Positions 16,759 through 26,228 of a DNA stretch of 64,000 nucleotides are shown here, one piece after another. The DNA is taken from contig NZ_WMIC01000011.1 of the NCBI RefSeq assembly GCF_009711135.1, forward strand, positions 1 through 64,000, in the 5' to 3' direction. Origin of the DNA: Flavobacterium sp. LC2016-01. Its GTDB lineage: Bacteria; Bacteroidota; Bacteroidia; Flavobacteriales; Flavobacteriaceae. The notes beneath the pieces were generated by a model, which ran no database searches, was not told where the DNA came from, and saw only the letters and a list, made by a program, of their open reading frames with translations. Positions within the stretch are counted from its first letter, which is position 1. Every line of letters starts with the position of its first letter. Made by a program: the position numbers and the translations under genes.

Positions 16759-17394
16759 TTAAAGTGTATCCACAGATTCTATTTTATCAATAAACCATTT
16801 CTCATTTACTTTTTTCAAAGAATATTTATAAGTGATCCCACATATAGGAAGATAAAACTTAACTTCAGAATTAAATTCTCCCTTTTGATTAACAACATAT
16901 TTACTTTTGTCAATATTTGGAAGATCTTCTTCAAAAGCTTCTTGGGTAAAAAAGAAACGGTCATAATCAAATCCATAAGGTGGTCCATCATTCTCCGGAT
17001 TTTCTTTAAAATATTTTTCACCTTCTATAAATATTTGCTTTTCATTTTTAAGAAAGTTCTCTGTCAAAAAACCACTTTTTTTTAACTCAACAATATATTT
17101 TTCAACCTCACTGAAATTTACAAAATAATTTTGCGGTTCTTCGTTTTCAGCTACATTCGCTCCTCCTCCAATAGTATTAAATTTATATAATGTATTTACA
17201 TTTTTAATATACCATTTCATGAAACTTTTGACTAATTCGATTTCCTCTTTTGCATTAATACCAGAATTAACCTCTTCTTTGTTTACTGAATCACTTTTAA
17301 CGATAGAGCCGCTTTTTAACTGATTGCTATCCTTATTTTGACAACTTTGAATAAATAAAATTAAAATAGGCACACAAATGATTATTCTTTTCAT
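16759..17394 (-). CDS. Hypothetical lipoprotein
   Basis: Starts at the ATG at 17394 (the frame is open two codons further to a TTG). Signal peptide II with lipobox FIQSC; the mature protein begins CQNKDSNQ. About 190 residues follow with a segment EIELVKSFMKWYIKNVN and a C-terminal KVNEKWFIDKIESV, a pattern reminiscent of DUF3828-type proteins, though I am not sure. No enzymatic motif. It lies 41 bases upstream of the osmC-type gene on the same strand. Confidence 0.75.
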   Translation of the reverse strand: MKRIIICVPILILFIQSCQNKDSNQLKSGSIVKSDSVNKEEVNSGINAKEEIELVKSFMKWYIKNVNTLYKFNTIGGGANVAENEEPQNYFVNFSEVEKYIVELKKSGFLTENFLKNEKQIFIEGEKYFKENPENDGPPYGFDYDRFFFTQEAFEEDLPNIDKSKYVVNQKGEFNSEVKFYLPICGITYKYSLKKVNEKWFIDKIESVDTL

Positions 17395-17455
17395 GATCAA
17401 GTTTTTAAATCTTTAAACAATCCTTCAAATGTAAAGCAGAATGATCGAAATAAAA

Positions 17456-17486
17456 AAACCTCGAAAACATTTAAATTTCGAGGTTT
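17456..17486. terminator. Hairpin terminator
   Basis: Perfect arms AAACCTCGAAA (17456-17466) and TTTCGAGGTTT (17476-17486). Lies about 80 bases beyond the stop of the lipoprotein gene at 17569. A near-identical hairpin occurs at 18474-18509. Confidence 0.75.
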
Positions 17487-17568
17487 CTTATAGTATTCTT
17501 AAGCAAATTCTAAAACATCTTCTTTATCTTGAACTTAATGTTTTTATATTAGTCCCGTAGCTATTTTA

Positions 17569-18336
17569 CTAGTACTCGTATGTTAATTCAATTGTATTAT
17601 TTGGAGGAATTGTTATTGGGAAATCTTCACTACTACTTTTTCCATTTTTCCTTTTTAAAACACGAATAACATTTTTCTCTCCTTCAGCAACGAAAACATT
17701 TAACACCGTGTTTAATTGCTTTGCCTTAAACGTATCATAACCGCTAAAACCAGTTGAGTATTTAGAATCTAAAAAAGTATTAGTTCCAATGTTTGGCCCA
17801 AAAGGGTACAATGTCTGTACTTCAAAAAAATCTTCTTTGTCTTTAGGAATAAAGTTATTTAGATTTACTTTTATAAAGGCTTTTTTGGGAACATAATAAT
17901 CTATATTGATTATTGTATCCCTGTTTGTTATTGAATAAATTTGATAACTAACTACCGTAGTAGTAGTTCCAATTAAATTATCCTGTCTAATATATTTGGT
18001 CACATCAATCTTTGAATCTGTGATGTCAATATCAAAATAACCATCTTCCTTTCTTCCTAATTCCGAATCTTTAATATAAAAGTTTTGGTCAAAATTTCCG
18101 TTTTTGTCAGATTTCAGATTTACTATTTTCCTAGTATAGCCACCACCTAATTCTCCACCACTAATTCTATAATTTAATGATACATTCATATTGGCAACAG
18201 GCTCATCATTTACGCTCACAAATCTGCCTCTTATAGTTGTACAGTTTGAAGAACAGTCTTTGCGAGTATCATCATCAACCTTTTCGCAACTTACAAATGT
18301 CAAGACTAGAATTAACAGGAGTATTTTCTTTATCAT
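17569..18336 (-). CDS. Lipoprotein with carboxypeptidase-regulatory-like fold
   Basis: 255 residues. Lipobox LTFVSC with Cys17; the mature protein starts CEKVDDDTRKDCSSNC. A segment with the pattern RGRFVSVNDEPVANMNVSL...SDKNGNFDQNF resembles the carboxypeptidase-regulatory-like (CarboxypepD_reg/SpaA-like) beta-sandwich, about 33-115. The rest is beta-rich with no known motif. CEKVDD fits a flavobacterial lipoprotein export signal, so surface exposure is possible. Function unknown. Confidence 0.75.
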   Translation of the reverse strand: MIKKILLLILVLTFVSCEKVDDDTRKDCSSNCTTIRGRFVSVNDEPVANMNVSLNYRISGGELGGGYTRKIVNLKSDKNGNFDQNFYIKDSELGRKEDGYFDIDITDSKIDVTKYIRQDNLIGTTTTVVSYQIYSITNRDTIINIDYYVPKKAFIKVNLNNFIPKDKEDFFEVQTLYPFGPNIGTNTFLDSKYSTGFSGYDTFKAKQLNTVLNVFVAEGEKNVIRVLKRKNGKSSSEDFPITIPPNNTIELTYEY

Positions 18337-18473
18337 ATAATTAAAAATTTAGATTCTTTATTAAATACAAAAAAATTCTACTTATTGAAACTGCCACATC
18401 TAAAAACCAACCTCCACGTAAAGCGATACAAAAATATTTGTGCCACCTATCAAATATAGATAAATTTTCTACA

Positions 18474-18509
18474 AAAAAACCTCGAAAGTGTTAAGCTTTC
18501 GAGGTTTTT
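18474..18509. terminator. Terminator downstream of the secreted mutarotase gene
   Basis: A-run then CCTCGAAAG (ends 18488) and CTTTCGAGG (from 18496) with a seven-base loop, then a T run. Ends the ara operon transcript on the minus strand. Confidence 0.8.
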
Positions 18510-18546
18510 CAGAGAATTAGAACTAACTAAACAAATTCTAAAAGAA

Positions 18547-19731
18547 TTATTTTTGAACAGAAAACTTAAAGGTTGTTTTAGTTTTATAATTTTCTCCCGG
18601 GTTTAAAACCGTTGTTGGGAAATTTTTCTGGTTTGGAGAATCTGGATAATGTTCCGTTTCTAGACAAAGTCCGGTTCTGTGAGCGTAAGTTCCGCCATTA
18701 CGCATTGGTAAAGTTCCGTCAAGGAAATTTCCTGAGTAAAACTGAATTCCAGGTTCATCAGTTGTCATTTCCATAACTCTTCCGCTTGCTGCGTGGTATA
18801 CTTTTGCAATGATTGTTTTTCCTTTTTCAGGATTGTTCAATACCCAACAATGATCGTAACCTTTTCCTCTTTCTAACTGCTCGTTTTTAGCATTGATGTC
18901 TTTTCCAATTAATTTTGGAGTTCTGAAATCGAAAGGCGTACCAGCAACATCGTCTAATTTTCCTGTCGGAATTAAAGTCGCATCAACCGGAACTAATTTA
19001 TCTGCATTTAAAGTCAATTCGTGGTCTAAGATGGTTTTTGTAAAATCTCCAGATAAATTGAAATACGAATGCTGTGTTAAGTTAACAACTGTTTTCTTGT
19101 CAGTCGTTGCCTCATACAAAACTTCTAACTGATTGTCATTTGTCAATGTATACGTCACAAAAACTTTCAAAGTTCCCGGATAACCTTCTTCCATATCTTT
19201 ACTTACATAAGATAATTTTAAAGAAGCGTTTTCGCCAGATTTAACCTCATCAGCTTTCCAAACAACATTAAAATATCCTTGCGGACCGCCATGCAAAGCA
19301 TTTGGTGCATTGTTTATTGCCAATTGATAGTCTTTTCCATCCAATGAAAATTTACCTTTTGCAATTCGGTTTCCATATCTTCCGATCAAAGCTCCGAAGA
19401 AAGGATTTTCTTTTTCGTATTGTGCCAAAGAACTAAATCCGATTACTACATTTTCAGAAACGCCTTCTTTATTAGGAACTTTCAAATCTGTAATTCTGCC
19501 ACCAAAAGTGATGATGTCAACTTCCATCCCATTTTGGTTTTTCAGTTTATAACTTTCAACTTTTTCTCCTTTTGCAGTTGTTCCGTACTCTGATTTTTCA
19601 ATTGTAACTAAATCTTTTCCTTCAGTTGCAATTTTTTCTGCATCTGTTTTTTTATCGCTTTTACATTGAACTGAAACTGCTGCCAAGCTCAAAAGGCTTA
19701 GACCGAAAACACAACGTTTTAATACATTCAT
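18547..19731 (-). CDS. Aldose 1-epimerase (mutarotase), exported
   Basis: Interconverts alpha and beta anomers of sugars. 394 residues with a signal peptide and a Cys at 23 (LAAVSVQC), probably a lipoprotein although Q before Cys is unusual. GalM-fold signatures: GRYGNRIAKGKFSLDG, NALHGGPQGYFNVVWKA, LTQHSYFNLSGD (catalytic His), and a late FCLETEHYPDSPNQKNF-type segment with the catalytic Glu. It is the last gene of araB-araD-araA-mutarotase. Periplasmic placement suggests it prepares sugars released by the exported hydrolases for transport. A second, cytoplasmic galM lies at 42359. Confidence 0.9.
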   Translation of the reverse strand: MNVLKRCVFGLSLLSLAAVSVQCKSDKKTDAEKIATEGKDLVTIEKSEYGTTAKGEKVESYKLKNQNGMEVDIITFGGRITDLKVPNKEGVSENVVIGFSSLAQYEKENPFFGALIGRYGNRIAKGKFSLDGKDYQLAINNAPNALHGGPQGYFNVVWKADEVKSGENASLKLSYVSKDMEEGYPGTLKVFVTYTLTNDNQLEVLYEATTDKKTVVNLTQHSYFNLSGDFTKTILDHELTLNADKLVPVDATLIPTGKLDDVAGTPFDFRTPKLIGKDINAKNEQLERGKGYDHCWVLNNPEKGKTIIAKVYHAASGRVMEMTTDEPGIQFYSGNFLDGTLPMRNGGTYAHRTGLCLETEHYPDSPNQKNFPTTVLNPGENYKTKTTFKFSVQK

Positions 19732-19837
19732 AAGTGGTTATTTTTGGTTAGTAAAGTCTTAAAGTCAAAAGTCATAAAGTCTTTTCTTCAAAGTAACTAA
19801 AACTTTCGGACTTTACGACTTTCGACTTTTGACTAAT

Positions 19838-21346
19838 TTATAGTCCGTGTTGAAACAAATGATAATAGGCTTCGTTTGCGTTGATTTTATCTTTAAAATC
19901 TCTTACAGTCGTTTTTTCATCGATTACCAATAACTCAATTCCAGCGATATCAGCGAAATCTTCCATATACTCTGTTGTCAATGATTGGCTGTAAACCGTG
20001 TGATGTGCTCCACCCGCCAAAATCCAAGCTGTTGCTGCAATATCAAGATTTGGTTTACAATCCCATAAAACTCTGGCAACTGGTAATTTTGGTAATTCTG
20101 CCATTGGTTTAACCGCTTCAACTTCGTTTACAATTAAACGGAAACGTGTTCCCATATCTACCAAAGAAACATTGATTGCATCTCCTGCAGGAGAGTTGAA
20201 TACCAAACGAGCTGGATCTTCTTTTCCTCCAATTCCTAACGGATGCACTTCGCAAGAAGGTTTTCCATCTGCAATTGATGGACAAATTTCCAACATATGT
20301 GATCCTAAAACGTATGATTTTTGTGGTGTGAAATGGTACGTGTAATCTTCCATGAAAGAAGTTCCGCCTTCCAATCCAATGTTCATTACTTTTAAAGCTC
20401 TTACCATTGCAGCGGTTTTCCAGTCTCCTTCACCACCAAAACCATAACCATCGGCCATTAATCTTTGTGTTGCGATTCCTGGTAATTGTTTCCAAACTCC
20501 AAGGTTTTCGAATGTATCTGTGAAAGCACCAAAACCTCCTTCTTCAAGGAAAGCTCTTAAACCTAATTCAATTTTTGCTGCTTCCGCTAAAGAACTTCTT
20601 TGCGCGCCGCCTTCTTTTAAAGAATCAGTTAAAGTATAAGAAGCTTCGTAAACTGCTAATAAATCTGCCAATTGTTTGTCTGTAACTTTCTCAATATGTT
20701 TGGTAACATCTGAAGAATCAAATCCGTTTACTGAAACTCCAAAACGAATTTGAGCTTCAACTTTATCGCCTTCTGTAACGGCAACTTCACGCATATTGTC
20801 TCCAATACGAGCTACTTTTAGGTTTTGAAGTTCGTCCCATCCTAGAACGACTCTTGACCAGATTCCTAATTTTTTCTGAACTCTTTCATCTTCCCAATGC
20901 CCTACCACAACTTTACGTTTTTTGCGCATTCTTGACATAATGAAACCAAATTCACGATCTCCGTGAGCCGATTGATTCAAGTTCATGAAATCCATGTCGA
21001 TAGATCCCCACGGAATTTCAGCATTGTATTGTGTATGTAAATGACATAATGGTTTTTTCAAAATACTCAGTCCGCCAATCCACATCTTTGCTGGAGAGAA
21101 AGTGTGCATCCAAGCGATAATTCCGATACAGTTTTTCTCTGAATTCGCAGCCAAACAAACATCTAAAATCTGCGAAGGCGATTTTACCACATCTTTGTAA
21201 ACCACTTTTACCGGAATCGAAGACGAAGCGTCTAATCCTTTTGCAATAATCTGTGAATGTTCTGCTACTTTTCTAAGTGTTTCTTCACCATATAATTCTT
21301 GGCTTCCTACTACAAACCATACTTCTTTTTGAGAAATGTCTATCAT
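19838..21346 (-). CDS. araA: L-arabinose isomerase
   Basis: Converts L-arabinose to L-ribulose. 502 residues, the normal AraA length, starting EVWFVVGSQELYGEETLRKV. Family landmarks: IGIIAWMHTFSPAKMWI, the active-site Glu region LEEGGFGAFTDTFENLG, GEGDWKTAAMVRALKVM and a C-terminal His pair in LAGGAHHTVYS. Cytoplasmic; needs Mn2+ in the known family. Lies between araD and the mutarotase gene in the same orientation. Confidence 0.98.
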   Translation of the reverse strand: MIDISQKEVWFVVGSQELYGEETLRKVAEHSQIIAKGLDASSSIPVKVVYKDVVKSPSQILDVCLAANSEKNCIGIIAWMHTFSPAKMWIGGLSILKKPLCHLHTQYNAEIPWGSIDMDFMNLNQSAHGDREFGFIMSRMRKKRKVVVGHWEDERVQKKLGIWSRVVLGWDELQNLKVARIGDNMREVAVTEGDKVEAQIRFGVSVNGFDSSDVTKHIEKVTDKQLADLLAVYEASYTLTDSLKEGGAQRSSLAEAAKIELGLRAFLEEGGFGAFTDTFENLGVWKQLPGIATQRLMADGYGFGGEGDWKTAAMVRALKVMNIGLEGGTSFMEDYTYHFTPQKSYVLGSHMLEICPSIADGKPSCEVHPLGIGGKEDPARLVFNSPAGDAINVSLVDMGTRFRLIVNEVEAVKPMAELPKLPVARVLWDCKPNLDIAATAWILAGGAHHTVYSQSLTTEYMEDFADIAGIELLVIDEKTTVRDFKDKINANEAYYHLFQHGL

Positions 21347-21440
21347 GTTTTTTATTTTGTTTCAGGTTTTCTTTGTTTCAAGTTTCAAGTTTTGAAATGC
21401 CGAAAATCTTTGTTCTTTATTCTTTTATCTTTTATCTAAA

Positions 21441-22142
21441 TTACTGTCCGTAATACGAATCTTTTCCGTGTTTGCGGTTGTAATGTTTTTTTATTAATGA
21501 ATCTTTTAATCTTGGTGCGTTTGGGTTTATTTGTAAAGTCAAGTACGCCATTTCTGCCACAACTTCTAAAACTTTACTGTTGTAAACCGCTTTTGCTGCG
21601 TTTTTTCCCCATGCAAACGGGCCGTGATTTCCTATCAAAATCATTTCTACTTCTTCATAAGAAAGATTTTTTTCTTTAAAACAATCCAAAATCTGGATTC
21701 CGGTATTGTGTTCGTAGTTTCCTTCGATAAGAGAATCTGCCATCGGGGGCGCACACGGAATATCCACTGTCAAATGATCTGCATGTGTTGTTCCGAAAAT
21801 TGGAATATCTCTTTGCGATTGTGCCCAAGCAACTGAATAAGTGGCATGTGTATGCGCAACTCCTCCAATATTTGGCCAGTTTTTATATAAATAAGCATGC
21901 GTTTTTGTGTCTGATGACGGACGCATGGTTCCTTCAATAACATTATTATCAAAATCGACAATTACGATATCTTCAGGTTTTAAATCTTCATAAGGAACAC
22001 CGCTTGGCTTAATGGCAAAAACACCATTTTTTCTGTCCACGGCGCTCACGTTTCCAAAAGTGTATACCACCAAATTCAATGCATTTAACTGCATATTGGC
22101 TTCGTAACATTCTTGTTTTAAATCTTTATACTGAGAACTCAT
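21441..22142 (-). CDS. araD: L-ribulose-5-phosphate 4-epimerase
   Basis: Makes D-xylulose 5-phosphate from L-ribulose 5-phosphate, the last step of arabinose breakdown. A class II aldolase-type fold with zinc ligands in THAT and ADHLTVDIP-type His residues and the NVSAVDR / KPSGVPYEDL substrate motifs. I chose the ATG at 22142 (MSSQYKDLKQECYEAN), which gives 233 residues and overlaps the araB end by 17 bases; an upstream in-frame start would extend into araB without conserved sequence. Confidence 0.97.
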   Translation of the reverse strand: MSSQYKDLKQECYEANMQLNALNLVVYTFGNVSAVDRKNGVFAIKPSGVPYEDLKPEDIVIVDFDNNVIEGTMRPSSDTKTHAYLYKNWPNIGGVAHTHATYSVAWAQSQRDIPIFGTTHADHLTVDIPCAPPMADSLIEGNYEHNTGIQILDCFKEKNLSYEEVEMILIGNHGPFAWGKNAAKAVYNSKVLEVVAEMAYLTLQINPNAPRLKDSLIKKHYNRKHGKDSYYGQ

Positions 22143-23817
22143 TTTGAGATATTTTAATGGTTGGATCTGCAAAAACACTTAATTGTTCGTAAGCGATAAG
22201 CAACTTGTTATACGCTGCAACTTTATCTAATTGAGGGAAATATTCTCCGTCAAAATCACTTCCAATTTTTTGACTTGCCTCAATTACGTTTGGATAAATT
22301 CCCGCTGCAACTGCTGCGTAAATTGCTGCTCCTAAAGCCGGAGTTTGATCTGAAGCTGCAATTTTAATTGGCTTGTTTAAAACATTAGCCAAAGTCTGCA
22401 TAATGAAAGGAGATTTACGAGCAACACCACCGATTCCGATCACGCTATCAATTTTTACACCTTCTTCTTCAAAACGGTCTACAATTTTCTTCGCTCCAAA
22501 ACAAATTGCGTTTACTAAAGCTTTGAAAATATGAGGCGCTTTTGTTCCTAAAGATAAATTTGAAATCGCGCTTTTTACTTCTTGATTGGCATCTGGAGTT
22601 CGTCGCCCGTTGATCCAGTCTAAGGCAATTGGAAGACTTTCTGAAACTGGAATTTTCTCTGCTTCTTTTGTTAATTCAACAATTAATTTATCGCTGAATT
22701 CTTCTCTTAATTGTTCTTTTTGAGTTTCATTTAAAAGAGATGAAGTACCTAATAAATGTTCCGTCGGCCACATTAATAATTCTTTGTACCAAGCCAATAA
22801 ATCTCCAAAAGCAGATTGTCCTGCTTCAAGACCGATAAAGCCCGGAATTACAGAACCATCAACTTGTCCGCAGATACCGCGAACTGTTTTTGTTCCTACT
22901 TCATCATAAGAACCAACTAGAATATCACAAGTTGAAGTTCCCATAACACGAACTAAAGTGTTTTCTCCAATTTTAGCTCCAACTGCTCCAGAATGCGCAT
23001 CAAAAGTTCCAACAGCTACAACGGTATCTGTCGAAAGCCCTAAACGGTCTGCCCATTCTTTGCTTAAATTTCCTGCTGCTAAATCAGAAGTATAGGTTTC
23101 ATCGTATAAATTACCGCGAAGTTGCGCTAAATACGGATGTAATTTTTCTAAGAATTCAACTGGTGGTAATCCATTCCAGTCGGTGTGCCACATCGCTTTG
23201 TGTCCTGCTGCACAACGGCTTCTTTTGAATGTTTTTAGATCTTTATCTTCAATTAATAAATACGTCATTAAATCGCAGTGTTCCATCCAAGTATACGCTG
23301 CATTTTTAACCGCTTCATCTTGTCTTGCAATGTGAAGGATTTTTGCCCAAAACCATTCTGATGAATAGATACCGCCTACATATTTTGTAACGTCTTCTCC
23401 GCCCCAGCTTACTGCCAGTTCGTTGATTTCGTTTGCTTCATTAATAGAAGTATGGTCTTTCCACAACACCATCATCGCATTTGGGTTTTCTTCAAAACCT
23501 TTTGTTAATGCTAATGGAGTTCCATCTTTTGTAACCGGAACTGGCGAAGATCCAGTAGTATCAATACAAATTCCGCGAACTAAAGACGGGTCAACTTTGC
23601 TTTCTTTTATAACGGTTTGAATCGTAATTTCTAATCCTTCAATATGATCTAAAGGATGCTGACGAAACTGATTTATAGAAGCGTCACAATATTGTTTGTT
23701 TTTCCATCTCTTGTAATGAGAAACATTCGATGCTAATTCCTGGCCATTTTCAGTATCGATAAGCACCGCTCGAACAGAATCTGTTCCGTAGTCCAATCCT
23801 ATAACGTAATTTTTCAT
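22126..23817 (-). CDS. araB: L-ribulokinase (FGGY family)
   Basis: Phosphorylates L-ribulose with ATP. 563 residues. N-terminal actin-like domain with IGLDYGTDSVRAVLID phosphate motif; C-terminal domain with GIGGVARKSPFIMQTLANVL and DQTPALGAAIYAAVAAG, the adenosine motif of FGGY kinases. Long araB type. First gene of the catabolic operon, with a -7 box and a candidate AraR operator upstream, and a 17-base overlap with araD. Confidence 0.97.
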   Translation of the reverse strand: MKNYVIGLDYGTDSVRAVLIDTENGQELASNVSHYKRWKNKQYCDASINQFRQHPLDHIEGLEITIQTVIKESKVDPSLVRGICIDTTGSSPVPVTKDGTPLALTKGFEENPNAMMVLWKDHTSINEANEINELAVSWGGEDVTKYVGGIYSSEWFWAKILHIARQDEAVKNAAYTWMEHCDLMTYLLIEDKDLKTFKRSRCAAGHKAMWHTDWNGLPPVEFLEKLHPYLAQLRGNLYDETYTSDLAAGNLSKEWADRLGLSTDTVVAVGTFDAHSGAVGAKIGENTLVRVMGTSTCDILVGSYDEVGTKTVRGICGQVDGSVIPGFIGLEAGQSAFGDLLAWYKELLMWPTEHLLGTSSLLNETQKEQLREEFSDKLIVELTKEAEKIPVSESLPIALDWINGRRTPDANQEVKSAISNLSLGTKAPHIFKALVNAICFGAKKIVDRFEEEGVKIDSVIGIGGVARKSPFIMQTLANVLNKPIKIAASDQTPALGAAIYAAVAAGIYPNVIEASQKIGSDFDGEYFPQLDKVAAYNKLLIAYEQLSVFADPTIKISQNEFSV

Positions 23818-23840
23818 TCGAAATTCATTTTTAATAATGA

Positions 23841-23848
23841 CAAATATA
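23841..23848 (-). promoter_or_regulatory. -7 box of the araBDA operon
   Basis: Minus-strand TATATTTG fits TAnnTTTG, 24 bases before the araB ATG. The palindromic operator at 23864-23884 covers the place where the -33 box should be. Confidence 0.55.
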
Positions 23849-23863
23849 ATTATAATTCATTTA

Positions 23864-23884
23864 TAAGTGTACAATAAACACTTA
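23864..23884. promoter_or_regulatory. Candidate AraR operator, site A (araB)
   Basis: Perfect 21-bp palindrome: TAAGTGT, seven-base spacer, ACACTTA. It is the best copy of a motif found seven times in this locus and sits on the -33 region of araB, a good position for repression. Confidence 0.75.
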
Positions 23885-23983
23885 AAAAAACTGAGCTTTG
23901 AATTTTTACAAATAATGCATCAAAACAAGCAATTATGGCAAAAAGAGAAAACAAACGTTAGTTTTACATTTATTCTGTTGCGA

Positions 23984-25969
23984 TTATTTCATCTTAATTT
24001 TCAAAACTGTTACTGAATAAGCTGGAAAATCGTACTGAACTTTGCTTCCGCTTACTTTAAATTCGCTTTCTTTCGGGCTGATTTTAGTTGGAGCTTCAAA
24101 AGAATTTTCGTCATTTATTCCGTCACCTTTTAAAACTATTGCCGTTCCTTTTGACTCTAATTTTGCACCTTTTAAATCAATTGAAACATTTTGAGAAGCA
24201 GCATTTGCATTAACAATTTTCAAAATCACTTCTTTAGAATTCACATCTTTTACTGCCGATGCAAACAAATCATTTTGTCCTGTAACCGCTTTTCCGTCTT
24301 TTGTAATATTGATTAAATCTGTCCCTTTATTATTAGAAAATAATTTCTGAACATAATAATTTGGCGTTCCATACGATTGTAAATTATTGAACCAAATCAT
24401 ATCTGGTGTCCATTGCCAGCCTTCAATATGAGCTAATAATGGCGCATAAGAAGTTAACTGAACAACCTCAGCATTACGCTCCATTCCCGTCATAAATGCC
24501 GCTTCAGAAAAGGCACATTCCCAGTTGTTTTTGTTTTCTGGACTTGCAATTGCTACACTTTGCGCTGCGTATTCTCCAGCAAAAATCTTTGGTCCTTTAC
24601 GATCATAATTGTCGTAACGCGTTACATTTTTACGGAACCAAGCTGGATCTTTATAATAATGTTCGTCAACAATTTCTGCATTCAGTTTTTTTAATTCTTT
24701 CATACCATAATCATAAAAATCTCCGTCAGGAAAAGGGCCTGTTCCAGATACGATTGTGATGTTTGGATATTTTGCTTTAATGGCTTTTTGAAACACTTTG
24801 AAACGTTCAATATAATCGGGTCCCCATTGCTCATTTCCAACTCCAATAAATTTTAAATTGAATGGTTTTGGATGTCCCATATCGGCTCTTACTTTTCCCC
24901 AAGCTGTCGTCGCATCGCCATTTGCAAATTCAATTAAATCTAGCGCATCTTGAACGTAAGGATCGATTTGATCCATTGGAACTAATTCTCCCGTGTTGAA
25001 CTGGCAAGCCATTCCACAGCTTAAAATTGGAAGCGGAGAAGCGCCAATATCTTCTGAAAGTTGAAAATATTCAAAGAAACCCAAACCAAAACTCTGAAAA
25101 TAATCTGGCGCCGGACGATGTGAAAATTCCATATTCCAACGGTTTACTGCTGTTTCTCTGTCCTCAACATTTCCTACTGATTTTTTCCATTGGTAACGCT
25201 CTGCCAAAGTTCTTCCTTCTACAATACAGCCTCCAGGGAAACGCAAAAATCCTGGTTTCAAATCGTATAATAATTGGACTAAATCTTTACGAAGTCCGTT
25301 TTTTCTTCCTGCCCAAGTATCTTCCGGAAATAATGAAATATTATCTAAATCAATTACGCCATTTCCTTCAAAAGTGATTTTTAATTTTGCTTTCGCTTCT
25401 GTTGCTGAAGATGTTAATTGAGCCGAATAATTGGACCAATCACTTGATGTTGGTACAACTGAAGTTTCTCCTAAAACTTTATTGTTTTTGTCAATAAATT
25501 GGAATTTGATTTTTGAAATATTACCTGAAATTTTTGAAGCTTTTAAAGTCAAATTGTACTTCAAATCTTTCTTGATTCCCATTCCTCTGAAACCATCGTT
25601 TATCAACTCATAACCTGAAGCATCATTAATGGTAATTCGGCAGTAATTATGATTTGTCCCTTTTTGAGAATACTGAATCACATTTGCAATTCCTGATTCG
25701 GTGTTTAATTTATGACGGTCACTTTTAGGCTGATTCCATCCCATTAACGGAAACTGGAATTCGAAAGATCTGTTTTTGATCATTTCGGCATACAATCCGC
25801 CATCTGCAGCAAAATTGATATCTTCAAAAAACACTCCGTACATGGTGGGCTGAATTTTTGTTACTGTTTTTGCAACATCAACTTGAAGATTATTTTTTTG
25901 TGCCGATGCATAAACGCCGCTCAGCATTAAACCGCAAAGGGTAATTTTTGTAATTAAATTGGACTTCAT
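23984..25969 (-). CDS. Alpha-L-arabinofuranosidase, GH51, with CBM-like insert
   Basis: Releases terminal alpha-L-arabinofuranose from arabinan side chains. 661 residues; signal peptide ending near ASAQ (24). The N-terminal catalytic entry (YGVFFEDINFAADGGLYAEM) is interrupted by a CBM4-like beta-sandwich at about 75-215. The barrel resumes with RFPGGCIVEG; acid/base Glu380 in GVGNEQWGPDY and nucleophile Glu466 in IFAGEYAAQS. A C-terminal beta domain ends FPAYSVTVLKIKMK. Exported, probably periplasmic. Second GH51 of the locus (compare 32498), suggesting a different linkage preference. Confidence 0.94.
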   Translation of the reverse strand: MKSNLITKITLCGLMLSGVYASAQKNNLQVDVAKTVTKIQPTMYGVFFEDINFAADGGLYAEMIKNRSFEFQFPLMGWNQPKSDRHKLNTESGIANVIQYSQKGTNHNYCRITINDASGYELINDGFRGMGIKKDLKYNLTLKASKISGNISKIKFQFIDKNNKVLGETSVVPTSSDWSNYSAQLTSSATEAKAKLKITFEGNGVIDLDNISLFPEDTWAGRKNGLRKDLVQLLYDLKPGFLRFPGGCIVEGRTLAERYQWKKSVGNVEDRETAVNRWNMEFSHRPAPDYFQSFGLGFFEYFQLSEDIGASPLPILSCGMACQFNTGELVPMDQIDPYVQDALDLIEFANGDATTAWGKVRADMGHPKPFNLKFIGVGNEQWGPDYIERFKVFQKAIKAKYPNITIVSGTGPFPDGDFYDYGMKELKKLNAEIVDEHYYKDPAWFRKNVTRYDNYDRKGPKIFAGEYAAQSVAIASPENKNNWECAFSEAAFMTGMERNAEVVQLTSYAPLLAHIEGWQWTPDMIWFNNLQSYGTPNYYVQKLFSNNKGTDLINITKDGKAVTGQNDLFASAVKDVNSKEVILKIVNANAASQNVSIDLKGAKLESKGTAIVLKGDGINDENSFEAPTKISPKESEFKVSGSKVQYDFPAYSVTVLKIKMK

Positions 25970-26228
25970 TTTTTATTTATTTAAATGTGTTTTATGGCAC
26001 GCGGATGACGCGGATAAAACGGGTTTTTAATTTTGTTTTCTATTGTGGCTTTAACTTAAACACATAGAATCATAGTTGTACATTGTCTAAAAAAGGTATT
26101 TCATTTATTTAAAATACACATAGTTGTGTGTTTAAATTTTCTCTCGCAGATTAGGCAGATCTATTTTAATCTTTTATCTAAATAGTCTAAAATCTTGCTT
26201 CTTTGTTCTATTTTCTATAATCTATATT
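25970..26228. repeat. Spacer with dispersed-repeat fragments
   Basis: Contains GGCACGCGGATGACGCGG-like text near 25994 and a CTCTCGCAGATTAGGCAGAT unit near 26143, both members of repeats also seen at 30757, 40081, 40267 and 59470. No gene. Confidence 0.55.

Noticed and set aside
26041..26140. ACACATAG / TAGTTGTGTGT text before the GH51 gene considered as an eighth AraR site
   Set aside because: The half-sites and 7-base spacing do not match the other seven; it resembles a dispersed ACACATAGA-type repeat.
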